DNA of 64,000 nt, from NCBI RefSeq assembly GCF_033958435.1, contig NC_134138.1:267941798-268005797 (forward strand), given 5' to 3'. The stretch's first letter is position 1; every line of letters begins with the position of its first letter. Of the stretch, positions 1 to 11,779 are shown in pieces. The notes beneath the pieces are model-generated. The model saw only the letters and a program-made list of their open reading frames with translations. It made no database searches and was not told the DNA's origin. Origin of the DNA: Carettochelys insculpta (Eukaryota; Chordata; Testudines; Carettochelyidae). Made by a program: the position numbers and the translations under genes.

Positions 1-12
1 TTGACTCCCTAC

Positions 13-489
13 CTGTTCCATTTCTGTGAATGTGCTCTGTTCCTCGTCATCTTCTTGATCTTCAATATCAGACTCCCCTACAGCAATGGGAACACAGATG
101 GACAGGTCAGGGTTGGTCAGAAAAACATCAGCGTCACTCAGCACTGGATGTTTCTGTCCATTTTTGTCAATCCCAGCATCAGCGTTGTTCTCTTTGTGAT
201 TCTCCACATCTTTACCAATCTCTGCAGCGGTATGGATATTCACACAGTTCTGAAGGACACCTGTGTTCTGGGCAGCAATTTTAATCATTGCCTTCTTTTC
301 AGCTGTCGTCTTTGGATGCCTAAGTAAATTACAACAGAAGTCCCATGTTGTGTTTTTCACATACTGAAGTCCCCTGTGGATTCGAGCAAAAGCGAGCTGC
401 AGATTGTTCATCTCTCCATCTTCATCCGGTGCAGAAAGGTTGTCAGCACTGAAAGAGCTCAGTAGCAAGGCAAGAAACAGGTTGAGCAC
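13..489 (-). CDS. SCN5A: SCN5A exon 17: end of DII S6 and II-III linker
   Basis: The exon opens after the acceptor taattaatttcag with [17 protein letters not shown], the cytoplasmic end of DII S6, and continues into the II-III linker ([25 protein letters not shown]). Near its end is [13 protein letters not shown] (about 49-93), the acidic VPIA..ESD motif by which Nav channels bind ankyrin-G for membrane targeting. The frame is open from 489 to position 1. I end the exon at 13 because gaacag is followed by gtaggg, a plausible donor, and that gives 159 codons in phase 0, like its neighbours. The human exon is 147 codons by recollection, so this linker is longer. It keeps an IGKD stretch that brain-type channels have and mammalian Nav1.5 lacks. 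The exact 3' end is less sure than the 5' end. Confidence 0.85.
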
Positions 490-689
490 CTGAAATTAAT
501 TAAAGTCAAAAGAAAATCAATGGTAGGATCACTTGGAAACATCACGCTTCGGCTTGGGAACTACAGGATCGCATTCTGATCTCATTTACAGCAGTGAAAC
601 TCCACTGACATCTGTGGAGCTATTCCCAATTTACAGTGATGAAAGTAAGTAGAGATTCAAAATCCTGTAGACTTTTCATAAAAACACTA

Positions 690-1012
690 CAGGTTGAACC
701 TCTCTTGTTCGGAACTCTCATCTGGCAACATCCGTAATGTGGCATGATTTTAGTTAGCTCGACAAGCACTTATCATGGGTGTGGCCGAGTTTTCTGTGGT
801 CCCATAAAGTTTGTTTACAGCCTTCATTCCTGGCTCTCAGTGCTTTGTGCTGTTATTCAGCTGTAATTTCCCCCTAAATGTCTTCTAAGAACCCAATAAG
901 CAGAGGAAGTGTTGGTAATTCTGCTAGACAATATTGACTTCCCGTGGTTGAGAACACTCTCTTTTTCAACACCAGTCAGTTTCTGAGGGTGCCAGATTAG
1001 AGGTTCAACCTG
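690..1012. mobile_element. Tigger/mariner-like nonautonomous element, copy 1
   Basis: A roughly 323-bp element begins CAGGTTGAACCTCTCTTGTT and ends with the inverted form (AGAGGTTCAACCTG). TA dinucleotides abut both ends (688-689, 1013-1014), as expected of Tc1/mariner transposition. There is no coding capacity. It is homologous to 26966-27702 and 31863-32189. Confidence 0.75.
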
Positions 1013-1014
1013 TA

Positions 1015-3016
1015 CTTTCAGCATAGCCAGTAACATGTTATGATCACCCAAAAAGTTTAAAAGTAGAAAGTAAAACTGAGAACCATAAGAGAGTGGTAAT
1101 TTTTATTTAGAGACACAGTTGATAATATCTCCAGTACTATTGTAGCATATGCTTGACAGTATGACTACTATTCCAGCTGTAAGAAGGAAACTAATTGTAT
1201 GGCTAAATGGTTTCTGGTAAGAAGCTACTCAGCTGTAATAAAACACTGTAAGAAAAATGCACCCAGGGCTTCTTTGGTTTCTATTCAACTTTCCTATGTT
1301 ATTTATATTTCACAATACACAGTGACATAAATGTTCATGACATTTAACAATGGCAATAAATTTGGAAACACTTTCAAGTATCTGCATTGGTTTTAATGCT
1401 TTAGACTGAAATAAATGCACTTTCCTTTACTTTCAAGGATTTCTGATGCCATGTAGCAGAAGCAAATATTCATTGGTAATGTATTTGGGATGTCTCTCTT
1501 CACTTAGGACTTTAAGGTTGGAAAAAGCTGAACTTAATCTAAAGTTTATTCATTGTGTCTCTTACAGATCTACATTTAAAATATAGAATATTGTGCAAAA
1601 AGATGGTGATAATAAACTGCAGTTATCATCTGAGATATTTGATATGCAATCCACACAGGCTAAGCACCAAACTAACATCCCTACAGATCTATAACAGTAA
1701 AATATACCAAGTTCAACACTTCCAGAAGTGGTTCGTGATTTGGGCTGCTTGTGGTTTTGGGAGTTTGACTGAAACACCTCTGGCCTGAACCTCAGAGGTG
1801 ATGAGCACTCACAATGCAACTGCCATTGATGAAAATCAGGCACAATATGCCTAGTAATCTTCAAATTGCTAGTCAGAGAATCTGAATTTCTCTTACCATC
1901 CAAAGAAGGGACCTGCTGTTTTAAGTGAGTATGTAGCTGTGACAATATAGGGCCACAAGTGGCTGTATTAAATGCCTATTTTGATTTATAGCCAAAAAGG
2001 GATAGACTTCTAAGATGGTGTGTTAGACTAATAAAAGGGATCAGAGTGTTCCAACACTCATCCCACAGGAGAGATTTAAACCCACTGAGACTGAATGGGT
2101 CTAATTGGTCAAACAGTGGAACAGCCATCATATGACATTCTTCAAGACAGGCTCTAACGAATGCTTCTGTTGACCTGAGGGGTATAAAAATTGAACACAG
2201 AGAGAGCAAGAGCGAGACTGAAACACCCACATACACACAGAAAAATCTGGGCTGGCTATGAGAATATTAAGTTGTTCTCTTTTGTTCCTGTAACTTCAGC
2301 TCTGCCTAATTGAGCTTGTAGTGAAGCGTAAAAGCAGATGAAATGTCTGTGCCAGTTTGTGGTTTTAACTCCTTTTTTCTCTGATGCTTTGTTTCAGGCC
2401 CTAATTATTTTGTTTTAAAGAGGCTGTTGGCTGCAAGCTCCCTAAGAGGGGAAAAAGTAGGTGCCTTAAATTCACTTGGACCTATAGAATGATGGAGCAA
2501 CACTTTTGGATTACTGGCCTAAGGCAATATTATGTCAGTAAAAGGCAAGCTGCTCAGAAGTGCAAATAACCTATCCACCTGAACAGTGTATGTTATCCAG
2601 ACCTAAATGCTGGCATGGACAATACCATGTAGTGGGAGAGCTTCTCCTGCCAACATAGCTACTGCCTCTGCAGAGGCAGGAGTTACCAGGCCAACGGGAT
2701 TGATCTTTCATTCTGGCTTAGAGTGACTACACCAGCAGTGCTACACCAGCGCAACAGCATTGTTGCAGCTGTGCCACTCGCAAATGGTGGCATGTAGACA
2801 TAGTCTAGGCATGGAAGAATCACATCATCCTGCCCCAGACAGACAAGGACAAGAAGCTCAATGCGGCAGGTGGATGCACTCAGAACAGGCAGAGGTGAAC
2901 CTGGCTCTGATACTCTGACAGTTGCTCTGACTAAATGTAAAAGCTAAAAGACATGTATCAAAAAAAGTTAAGAAACAGTCTGATATCCCTTGATTGCTTC
3001 CTAAACAACCAACCTA
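1015..3016. other. SCN5A intron 16, no recognised feature
   Basis: This is unique-looking AT-rich intronic DNA. Short open frames on both strands show no family resemblance or splice context. I see no gene or assignable repeat. Confidence 0.5.
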
Positions 3017-3214
3017 TGAATGAGATAAGAACATAAGAATGGCCATACTGGGTCAGACCAAAGGTCCATCCAGCCCAGCATCCCATCTGCTGACGGTGGC
3101 CAATGCCAGGTGCCCCAGAGAAGGAGAACAGAAGACAATGATCAAGTGATTTATCTCCTTCCATCCATCTCCTGCCCTTGTTCTGAAGGCTAGGGCACCA
3201 TACTTTATCCCTGG

Positions 3215-5019
3215 CTAATAGCCATTTATGGACCTAACCTGCAAAAATTTATCAAGCTCTCTTTTAAACCCTAATAGAGTCCTGGCCTTCACAGCCTCCT
3301 CGGGCAAGGAGTTCCACAGGTTGACTGTGCACTGTGTGAAGAAAAATTTCCTTTTATTAGTTTTGCACCTACTACCCATCAATTTCATTTGGTGTCCCCT
3401 AGTTCTTGTATTATGGGAAAAGGTAAATAATTTTTCTATATTCACTTTCTCCACACCATTCATGATTTTATATACCTCTATCATATCACACCTCAATCGC
3501 CTCTTTTCCAAACTGAAAAGTCCCAGTCTCTCTAGCCTCTCCCCATATGGGACCCGTTCCAAGCCCCTAATCATCTTAGTCACCCTTTTCTGAACCTTTT
3601 CTAATGCCAATATATCTTTTTTGAGGTGAGGAGACCACATCTGCACGCAGTACTCAAGATGTGGGTGTACCATAGTTTTATATAGGGGAAGTATGATATC
3701 TTTTGTCTTATTATCGATCCCTTTTTTAATAATTCCTAACATCCTATTTGCTTTACTAACTGCCGCTGCACACTGCGTGGATGTCTTCAGAGAACTATCC
3801 ACTATAACTCCAAGATCCCTTTCCTGATCTGTCGTAGCTAAATTTGACCCCATCATGTAGTATGTGTACTTTGGGTTATTTTTTCCAACATGCATTACCT
3901 GACACTTACCCACATTAAATTTCATTTGCCATTTTGCTGCCCAATCACTCAGTTTGCTGAGATCTTTTTGTAGTTCTTCACAATCTGTTTTGGTTTTGAC
4001 TGTCCTGAACAACTTGGTGTCATCTGCAAACTTTGCCACCTCACTGCTTACCTCATTTTCTAGATCATTGATGAACAAGTTGAACAGGATCGGTCCCAGG
4101 ACTGACCCCTGGGGAACACCACTAGTTACCCTCCTCCATTGTGAAAATTTACCATTTATTCCCACCCTTTGTTTTCTGTCTTTTAACCAATTCCCGATCC
4201 ATGAAAGGATCTTTCCTCCTATCCCATGACCACCTAATTTACATAAAAGCCTTTGGTGTGGGACCATGTCAAAGGCTTTCTGGAAATCTAGGTATATTAT
4301 GTCCACTGGGTGCCCCTTGTCTGCATGTTTATTAACCCCTTCAAAGAATTCTAATAGATTAGTTAGACACGACTTCCCTCTGCAGAAACCATGCTGACTT
4401 TTGCCCAACAATTCGTGCTCTTCTACGTGCCCTGCAATTTTATTCTTTACTAGTGTTTCTACTAATTTGCCTGGTACTGATGTTAAACTTATCGGTCTAT
4501 AATTGCCAGGGTCTCCTCTAGAGCCTTTTTTAAATATTGGCGTTATATTGGCCGTCTTCCAGTCATTTGGTACCAAAGTGGATTTAAAGGATAGGTTAGA
4601 AACCACTGTTAATAACGCTGCAATTTCACATTTGAGTTTTTTCAGAACCCTTGAGTGAATACCGTCTGGTCCTGGAGACTTGTTACTATTCAGCTTATCA
4701 ATTAACTCCAAAACCTCCTCTAATGTCACTTCAATCTGAGTGAGTTCCTCAGATTTGTCACCTAAAAAGGCTGGCTCAGATTTAGGAACCTCTGTAACAT
4801 CCTCAGCCGTGAAGACTGAAGCAAAGAAATCATTTAATCGCTCCGCAATGGCACTGTCTTCCTTGATCGCTCCTTTTATATCTTTATCGTCCAAGGGCCC
4901 CACTGCTTTTTTAGCGGGCTTCCTGCTTCTAATGTATTTAAAAAACATTTTACTATCGTTTTTTGAATTTTTGGCTAGCTGTTCCTCAAAATCTTTTTTG
5001 GCTTTTCTTATTACATTAT
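3215..5019 (-). pseudogene. CR1 ORF2 reverse transcriptase, 3' part
   Basis: An uninterrupted frame of about 600 codons ends RSINGY-stop at 3215. In order it shows the RT fingers (ITPIFKKGSRGDPGNYRPIS), QHGFCRGKSCLTNLLEF, the first catalytic aspartate in YLDFQKAFD, SGVPQGSVLGPILFNLFIND, and the catalytic FADD box (KFADDTKLF), then the CR1 C-terminal domain ([27 protein letters not shown]). These are the motifs of CR1-clade LINE RT, which reverse transcribes its RNA at the target site. The frame has no stop from the MITE edge to its natural end, so the copy is young, but it is cut off from the endonuclease half by the insertion and is not functional as it stands. Confidence 0.93.
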
Positions 5020-5730
5020 GGCTGCGTCTACACGTGCACGCTACTTCGAAGTAGCGGCACCAACTTCGAAATAGCGCCCGTCGCGTCTACACGCGTCGGG
5101 CGCTATTTCGAAGTTAACTTCGACGTTAGGCGGCGAGACGTCGAAGTCGCTAACCTCATGAGGAGATAGGAATAGCGCCCTACTTTGACGTTCAACGTCG
5201 AAGTAGGGACCGTGTAGACGATCCGTGTCCTGCAACGTCGAAATTGCTGGGTCCTCCATGGCGGCCATCAGCTGGGGGGTTGAGAGATGCTCTCTCTCCA
5301 GCCCCTGCGGGGCTCTATGGTCACCGTGGGCAGCAGCCCCTAGCCCAGGGCTTCTGGCTGCTTCTGCGGCAGCTGGGGATCTATGCTGCAGGCACAGGGT
5401 CTGCAACCAGTTGTCAGCTCTGTGGATCTTGTGTTGTTTAGTGCAACTGTGTCTGGGAGGGGCCCTTTAAGGGAGCGGCTTGCTGTTGAGTCCGCCCTGT
5501 GACCCTGTCTGCAGCTGTGCCTGGCATCCCTATTTCGATGTGTGCTACTTTGACGTGTAGACGTTCCCTCGCTGCGCCTATTTCGATGTTGGGCTGAGCA
5601 ACGTCGAAGTTGAACATCGACGTTGCCAGCCCTGGAGGACGTGTAGACGTTATTCGTCGAAATAGACTATTTCGATGTCGCAACATCGAAATAAGCTATT
5701 TCGATGTTGGCTGCACGTGTAGACGTAGCC
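5020..5730. mobile_element. Harbinger MITE family A, copy 1 (TSD TAT)
   Basis: A 711-bp element with inverted ends (GGCTGCGTCTACACGTGCA and the complement of TGCACGTGTAGACGTAGCC). TAT flanks both sides (5017-5019, 5731-5733). The left subterminal part is a run of palindromes built on TTCGAAGT, and the core is GC-rich. It is inserted in CR1 ORF2. A 121-codon frame (5041-5406, minus) recurs in other copies. Confidence 0.9.
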
Positions 5731-5733
5731 TAT

Positions 5734-6079
5734 GACACTTAATTTGGGAGTGTTTATGTTCCTTTCTATTTTCCTCACTAGGATTTGACTTCCACTTTTT
5801 AAAAGCTGCCCTTTTCTCTCTCACTGCCTTTTTAACATGGCTGTTTAGCCATGGTGGTTCTTTGTTAGGTCTCTTACTGTGTTTTTTTATTTGGGGTATA
5901 CATTTAAGTTGGGCCTCTAGTATGGTGTCTTTAAACAGCTTCCATGCAGCTTCCAGGGATTTTAGTTTAATTACTCTACCTTTTAGTTTCTGTTTAACTA
6001 GCTTCCTCATTTTAGTGTAATTCCCCTTTTTGAAATTAAATGCCAGAGTGTTTGACCGCTGCGGTGTTCTTCCCAACAC
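5734..6079 (-). pseudogene. CR1 ORF2, region upstream of RT
   Basis: This is the other side of the MITE-split ORF2: FKKGNYTKMRKLVKQKLKGR, WKLFKDTILEAQLKCIPQIK, NKEPPWLNSHVKKAVREKRA. It is the linker between endonuclease and RT typical of CR1 ORF2 (the PPWLN stretch is characteristic). The frame leads directly into 5019 when the MITE and one TAT are left out. Homology continues to about 6165 in another frame, then is lost by 5' truncation. Confidence 0.85.
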
Positions 6080-6165
6080 AGGAATATTAAAAGTTATTAT
6101 ATTGTGGTCACTATTTCCAAGTGGTCCAGTAACAGTTACCTCTTGGACCAGATATGCACTAAGGC

Positions 6166-7896
6166 CCTAGAACTCTCATGGAGTTTTCAACATAGTCAGT
6201 TTTCAATGCTTTTTTCAGTGGCATGGACTTTGTGAGGGAAGTTTATTTTAGTACACTGCTACAGTTTAGGTCTGTACGAAAGCCAGGTCAGCTCCTCCTC
6301 TTTCTGATTAACTTTTAACTGAGATTTTTATTACTATAAATCACATAATACAAAAATGCGTTTGAACTGGCTTGAAGCTTTCCAGATAGCCAGACGTTTC
6401 TCTTTTTCTCTCTTTTTAATTACTCAAGATGTATGGGCTGGAATTTATGCAAACTAGGATGGCCTTCATTATACCAGTAACACTTTATTTGAAGTGTCTT
6501 GTAATTATCGATTCACAAGATACACACCATAGTCAATGATTGCAATGAATGCATTTGACATTAATGCAGATGCCCAGTGTCTATTAAGATTATATTTGTC
6601 TCCTTGAAACCTAACTCACATGTCTGAACTAGCGACATATGTTCAAACTACAAAGTAATGTGAAATTAAAGCTACTTGTTTGGAAGCTAGTCAGCTTTTG
6701 GACTCTGAATACCCATGTTCAGAATGTTAGACAAACAGTTTGTGTGGCTCTCCTCTGTCATGCTCAAAATTTAAAATGACAGTGACCTCTGTCTCTTGTA
6801 TTCTGATGGAGGTATTCAAGGAAATGCAGCTAATCAGGTAATTAAAAATGAAGCAATTAGATGTATCATATATCAAGCGTACACTGATCTGGACAGATGT
6901 ATATATAGAAATAGAAAATATAATGGCGAGCAAGCTACCAAGAGAGCCATTAAGTTGGCCCTAGGAAACAGTTGCTAGCGTTATCTATCACTGGGGATAA
7001 AGGATCCCTAAACAACACAGTCCGAAAGACCTGCTGGATGCAAACTGAGGATGAACTGAAATCAATATCAATCTTCCTCAGGTTACTGCTGTTTAAATCT
7101 TGGACGTCTGATTTCCTACTTGCTTCCACCTTTGTTCAGCCACTTGCACCTGTGTGCAGTGGATGGAAAACAGAATGATTTCTTAGCCCTCCACACCTAT
7201 TTTGTACATATCAATGACTGTACAAGTAACACAGCAAGGAATCAGGTCCAGTAACAACTTCCCTTTTGGCATGCAACATGACCAGTTGCAGATGACCAAG
7301 CTTTATTATTGATTCATGACTGGCATTATTTGAAATAAACTCAGTTTGCTGTTAGTCTATTTATCATTGCTTTTCTGGCTTATTTCCAGATCTGCATAAC
7401 TTTATACAAACACACCCGCAGCTGTATACGGTAGCTCTCATTTTTAGTATTATTTATCATGGGTTATCAAGTCAATATCATTTTCCTCTCCAAAATGCAG
7501 CTGACATTTTGCACAAAGCCATATTTACAGTTCATGCTTTTAACAAAAAGGAAACCTCAGATACCATTCACCCACTCCTTTATGACAAGATTGCCTCAGA
7601 GGCATATTGTTCAGTGCTTAAATAGAGTGAACTGCTTTATAAGCACTTCATTTTTACCCATTCCCATCATTTGACCTTACACCACATTTTCCAGAGAGGT
7701 TTGGATTTCAGAATGTGCTGAAAAATGAGCTGTCTTTGTATTACTTCAAGCTGGAAGGTATATATAAAACCAACAAAACAAACAAACAAAAAACCTAGCA
7801 AACAAGAACAGGCCCTTCTGAAAATTCATACAAATGGTCTTAAATGTTTACCCAAATAACAATAGCTAGATAGCTCTTATATAGGACTTTTAATCA
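6166..7896. other. Intron 16, no recognised feature
   Basis: AT-rich sequence with only short chance open frames. A CAAA-rich stretch occurs near 7770-7800. No gene or repeat is recognised. Confidence 0.5.
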
Positions 7897-8803
7897 GGAC
7901 AAATGAAATTTAATGTGGGTAAGTGTAAGGTAATGCATGTTGGAAAAAATAACCCAAATTACACGTACTACATGATGGGGTCAAATTTAGCTACGACAGA
8001 TCAGGAAAGGGATCTTGGAGTTATAGTGGATAGTTCTCTGAAGACATCCACGCAGTGTGCAGCGGCAGTTAGTAAGGCAAATAGGATGTTAGGAATTATT
8101 AAAAAAGGGATCGATAATAAGACAAAAGAGATCATACTTCCCCTATATAAAACTATGGTACGCCCACATCTTGAGTACTGCGTGCAGATGTGGTCTCCTC
8201 ACCTCAAAAAAGATATATTGGCATTAGAAAAGGTTCAGAAAAGGGTGACTAAGATGATTAGGGGCTTGGAACGGGTCCCTTATGGGGAGAGGCTAGAGAG
8301 ACTGGGACTTTTCAGTTTGGAAAAGAGGCGATTGAGGGGCGATATGATAGAGGTATATAAAATCATGAATGGTGTGGAGAAAGTGAATATAGAAAAATTA
8401 TTTACCTTTTCCCATAATACAAGAACTAGGGGACACCAAATGAAATTGATGGGTAGTAGGTTCAAAACTAATAAAAGGAAATTTTTCTTCACACAGGGCA
8501 CAGTCAACCTGTGGAACTCCTTGCCCGAGGAGGCTGTGAAGGCCAGGACTCTATTAGGGTTTAAAAAAGAGCTTGATAAATTTTTGCAGGTCAGGTCCAT
8601 AAATGGCTATTAGCCAGGGATAAAGTATGGTGCCCTAGCCTTCAGAACAAGGGCAGGAGATGGATGGCAGGAGATAAATCACTTGATCATTGTCTTCTGT
8701 TCTCCTTCTCTGGGGCACCTGGCATTGGCCACCGTCGGCAGATGGGATGCTGGGCTGGATGGACCTTTGGTCTGACCCAGTATGGCCATTCTTATGTTCT
8801 TAT
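7897..8803 (+). mobile_element. CR1 LINE, 5'-truncated young copy
   Basis: It begins abruptly inside the RT region and ends ggccattcttatgttcttat. An intact 236-codon frame (7903-8613) covers the ORF2 C-terminus to the same RSINGY stop and is nearly identical residue by residue to the end of the copy at 3215. The 3' UTR is 8614-8803. The high similarity indicates recent activity of this subfamily. Orientation is opposite to SCN5A. Confidence 0.92.
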
Positions 8804-8812
8804 GAAGAGGTG

Positions 8813-8950
8813 AAGGCAATTATCCCCATTTTACAGCCAGAGAAACTGAGGCACAAAGAGCTGAAGTCACTGGCCCAAGGTTAACCAGCAGACCAATGTC
8901 AGACCCAGGAACAGAAACTGAGTGCCAGCCCAGAATTCTATCTTATAGCC
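8813..8950 (+). repeat. MIR SINE fragment
   Basis: aattatccccattttacag, then agaaactgaggcacaaagag and gtcactggcccaaggtt, match the MIR 3' half, an ancient amniote tRNA-derived SINE. Confidence 0.8.
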
Positions 8951-8951
8951 C

Positions 8952-9175
8952 AGCATTTCTCAAAGTTGGAGTCCAGGTTCAAAAGGTTGTTGCAAGGGTA
9001 TTGTGAAGGGGTGGCGGAATTGCCACCCTTATATCTGCACTCCTGAGCTGGACAGCTGGAAAGTGAGAGCTGCTGGCCAGGCATCCAACTATGAAAGCAA
9101 TAATGCTACTAGGAGCTGCACAAGAAGTTAGGGCAGCGATACTATACCATGGATACAGGGGATGGTGCCAAAGGT
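8952..9175 (+). mobile_element. hAT-like nonautonomous fragment
   Basis: It begins cagcatttctcaaagttgg and contains gttgcaagggtattgtgaagg and ttgccacccttat. It resembles 49727-49990, which has the same order of blocks. The TTCTCAAA end is typical of hAT-Charlie-like repeats. The 3' end is diffuse. Confidence 0.5.
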
Positions 9176-9257
9176 GTCTTAGGACACTTTTAAGGTAATC
9201 ATATTTTAGGACACAGGTAGAGCAGTCCAAAGGCTGCTCTAATGTATACCTGGGTGC

Positions 9258-10320
9258 TCATAAGAACATAAGGGCTACGTCTACACGTGCATGCTACATC
9301 AAAATAGCTTATTTCGATGTAGTGACATCGAAATAAGCTATTTCGATGAATAACGTCTACAAGTCCTCCAGGGCTGGCAACGTCGATGTTCAACTTCGAC
9401 GTTGGGCAGCACCACATCGAAATAGGCGCTGCGAGGGAACATCTACACACCAAAGTAGCACACATCGAAATAAGGGTGCCAGGAACAGCTGCAGACAGGG
9501 TCACAGGGGCACTCAACAGCAAGCCGCTCCCTTAAAGGGCCCCTCCCAGACACAGTTGCACTAAACAACACAATATTCACAGAGCCGACAACTGGTTGCA
9601 GACCCTGTGCATGCAGCATGGCTCCCCAGCTGTCGCAGCAGCAGCCAGAAGCCCTGGGCTAAGGGCTGCTGCACACGGTGACCATAGAGCCCTGCAGGGG
9701 CTGGAGAGAGAGCGTCTCTCAACCTCTCAGCTGATGGCCGCTATGGTGGACCCCGCTATTTCGATGTTGCGGGACGCAGATCGGCTACACATGCCCTACT
9801 TCGATGTTCAACTTCGAAGTAGGGCGCTATTCCCATCCCCTCATGGGGTTAGCGATTTCGACATCTCGCCGCCTAACGTCGACTTCAACTTCGAAATAGC
9901 GCCCAACATGTGTAGCCGTGATGGGCGCTATTTCAAAGTTGGCGCCGCTACTTCGAAGTAGCGTGCACGTGTAGACACGGCCACGGTGGGACATACTGGA
10001 TCAGGCAAAGGGCCATCTAGCCCAATATCCTGTCTTCTGACAGTGGTAAATGCTAAGTGCCCCAAGGAGAAATGAAAAGAACAGGTCATCGTCAAATGAT
10101 TCATCCCGTCACCCATTTTCAGCTTCTGGCAAATGGAGACCAGGGATATCATCCCTGCCCACTCTGGCTAATAATCACTGATGTGCCTAGAACTTACCTA
10201 ATCATTTTTGAACCCTCTTACAATGTTGTTATAACATCCTCTGGCAAGGAGTTCCACAGGTTGACTATGTTGTGTGAAAAAATACTTCCTTTTGTTTTTC
10301 CTATTAGAACATTCTAGCAG
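9258..10320 (-). mobile_element. Older CR1 3' end split by a MITE
   Basis: Left of the MITE is ctcataagaacataag (to 9272). Right of it the CR1 3' UTR resumes with acatactggatcaggcaaag and continues through ctggcaaggagttccacagg to about 10320. It is more diverged than the 3017 and 7897 copies, so it is from an older subfamily. Confidence 0.82.
9273..9982. mobile_element. Harbinger MITE family A, copy 2 (TSD AAG/ACG)
   Basis: A 710-bp copy, inverted relative to copy 1, with ends GGCTACGTCTACACGTGCA and GTGCACGTGTAGACACGGCC. Flanks are AAG and ACG. Removing the element and one trinucleotide restores the spacing of the CR1 3' end, which supports the 3-bp duplication. The 121-codon frame (9596-9961, plus) is retained. 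Confidence 0.88.
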
Positions 10321-11735
10321 TCAGACATAGCCAGATTGCCCATCTACCTTCAATCACTTCTCCTTCAAGGCAGTGGGGATAAGAAGGAAAAATCCAGGTC
10401 TGCTGTGAGGTCTCTGTCTGGGGTTCTCAAATTCTTTTTTTCTGGATCTTCCCTTGAAAATATTTCAGGCTGTGATGACCCCCCCCCCCAAAAAAAAAAA
10501 AGAAAAAACTGATAGCAAATTACTGTACATACTCCTAGGAGCAGAGTCATGGTATCACCACTCTTCTTCCTCTGCGGCTGCTGCTGGCATTGCTGCCTTC
10601 AGAGGTGGGCATCTGGAAAGCAGAAGATGCTGGATCCTTCCATCTTATCCAGCTTCCCCGTCCTCCAGAAATATTTTTGTGATCTTTTGACTTCGTTACA
10701 ATAGCTTTGTGAGCATCTTTTGGGTCAGTCTGAGGAACACTGAGCCACCTGCGGATTCCACCAAACGTAAGAGGAATCTCCAGAGAGCTTAGCAAGTTCT
10801 CCAGCAGGAGTATAGTAAATGTCTTGAAGTGTTAGGTGTCCGCATGACATTTTATTTTACCACTGCGTATCAGTTTGTCTCACAAAAAAGAAAAAAAAGG
10901 TGGGGTTTCATTACCACAGCTTTTACTTGACTGCTGTTGAATAAGGAGAAGTAAGGCCTTTGGCCTACTCAGATTGTGACCCCATCTGTGGTCAGGAAAT
11001 ATTGCTCATTTGAAATAGTACTCACTTGATATTCCCTTCTGTGGCAGGGAAGGGACATGCACGGTTAAACACTACCCTCCTCCTAGCCACTGACTAATTA
11101 AAGTAGCTAGTTGAGTACAGGTGATTTAAAGATTCCACGAGCAAAATAAAATGTTCTCAGATCAAAAAGGGAGTTGTGGAGGGACTGGGACTCCTTTAAT
11201 CACATTTTGTTGCATAGTCTGCTCTTGGGGTAGTAAAGCTACATGCTCCTCTTACTCTGGGCAGATTGTAAAGTTACAATTTTATGCTTTAAGATCTGTC
11301 TGATTTTTAGAAAACTGAATACTGTGAAATAATTAAATTTACAATCGTGAAATCTTAGAAGCTGCAAACAAACACAAGTCAGAGAGGGGCTTTTTTGAGT
11401 TAGAGTCGGAAACATATAATAAAAGGTCATCTAGTCCATCTCTCTGCCAGTGGAGAATTATTTCGTGTCTTGGAAGTATATTTTCTAGTCCTTTGTACCT
11501 TTTCACCCTGGGGCAAAATTTACAAAGAGGGAACACTTCTGCAAAAAGCAATTTACATGAACAGTTATTTTCTATATTCTTTTTTCTATTATTTCAGCTA
11601 TTTGTGCCTGGATAAGAAGCTTATTCACTCTCAGCCCACTTTCTCCTTTATCCTGCAGTGAAATCATAATCCCAGGATTGTGACATCTTGGTCTCTTGCT
11701 GTCGAAATAATCGTGATATCATTAATTCAACAATA
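10321..11735. other. Intron 16, mostly unassigned
   Basis: It contains a C-run followed by an A-run at about 10479-10508 and a weak CR1-3'-end-like stretch near 11395-11445 (ggtcatctagtccatctctc). Otherwise I see no gene or repeat. Confidence 0.5.
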
Positions 11736-11779
11736 TGGATTCATGGCGCAACCCAACAAAATGAGAACACAGGATGGTG

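Larger units (their letters stand above)
3017..6165 (-). mobile_element. CR1 LINE, long 5'-truncated copy split by a MITE
   Basis: The 3' end lies at about 3017 (repeat-like ataagaacataag) and the 5' end at about 6165, inside the endonuclease part of ORF2. A 711-bp MITE occupies 5020-5730. The 3' UTR (3017-3214) carries the stretch seen again at 8604-8803. The copy is close in sequence to 7897-8803. It lies in intron 16 in the same orientation as SCN5A. Confidence 0.93.

Noticed and set aside
3228..3593. Plus-strand open frame of 121 codons
   Set aside because: Antisense shadow of the CR1 ORF2 C-terminus; the same shadow occurs at 8280-8600.
5020..5240. CRISPR-like array suggested by repeated palindromes
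   Set aside because: Repeats differ in length and spacing, lie in a mobile element with TIRs, and the host is a vertebrate.
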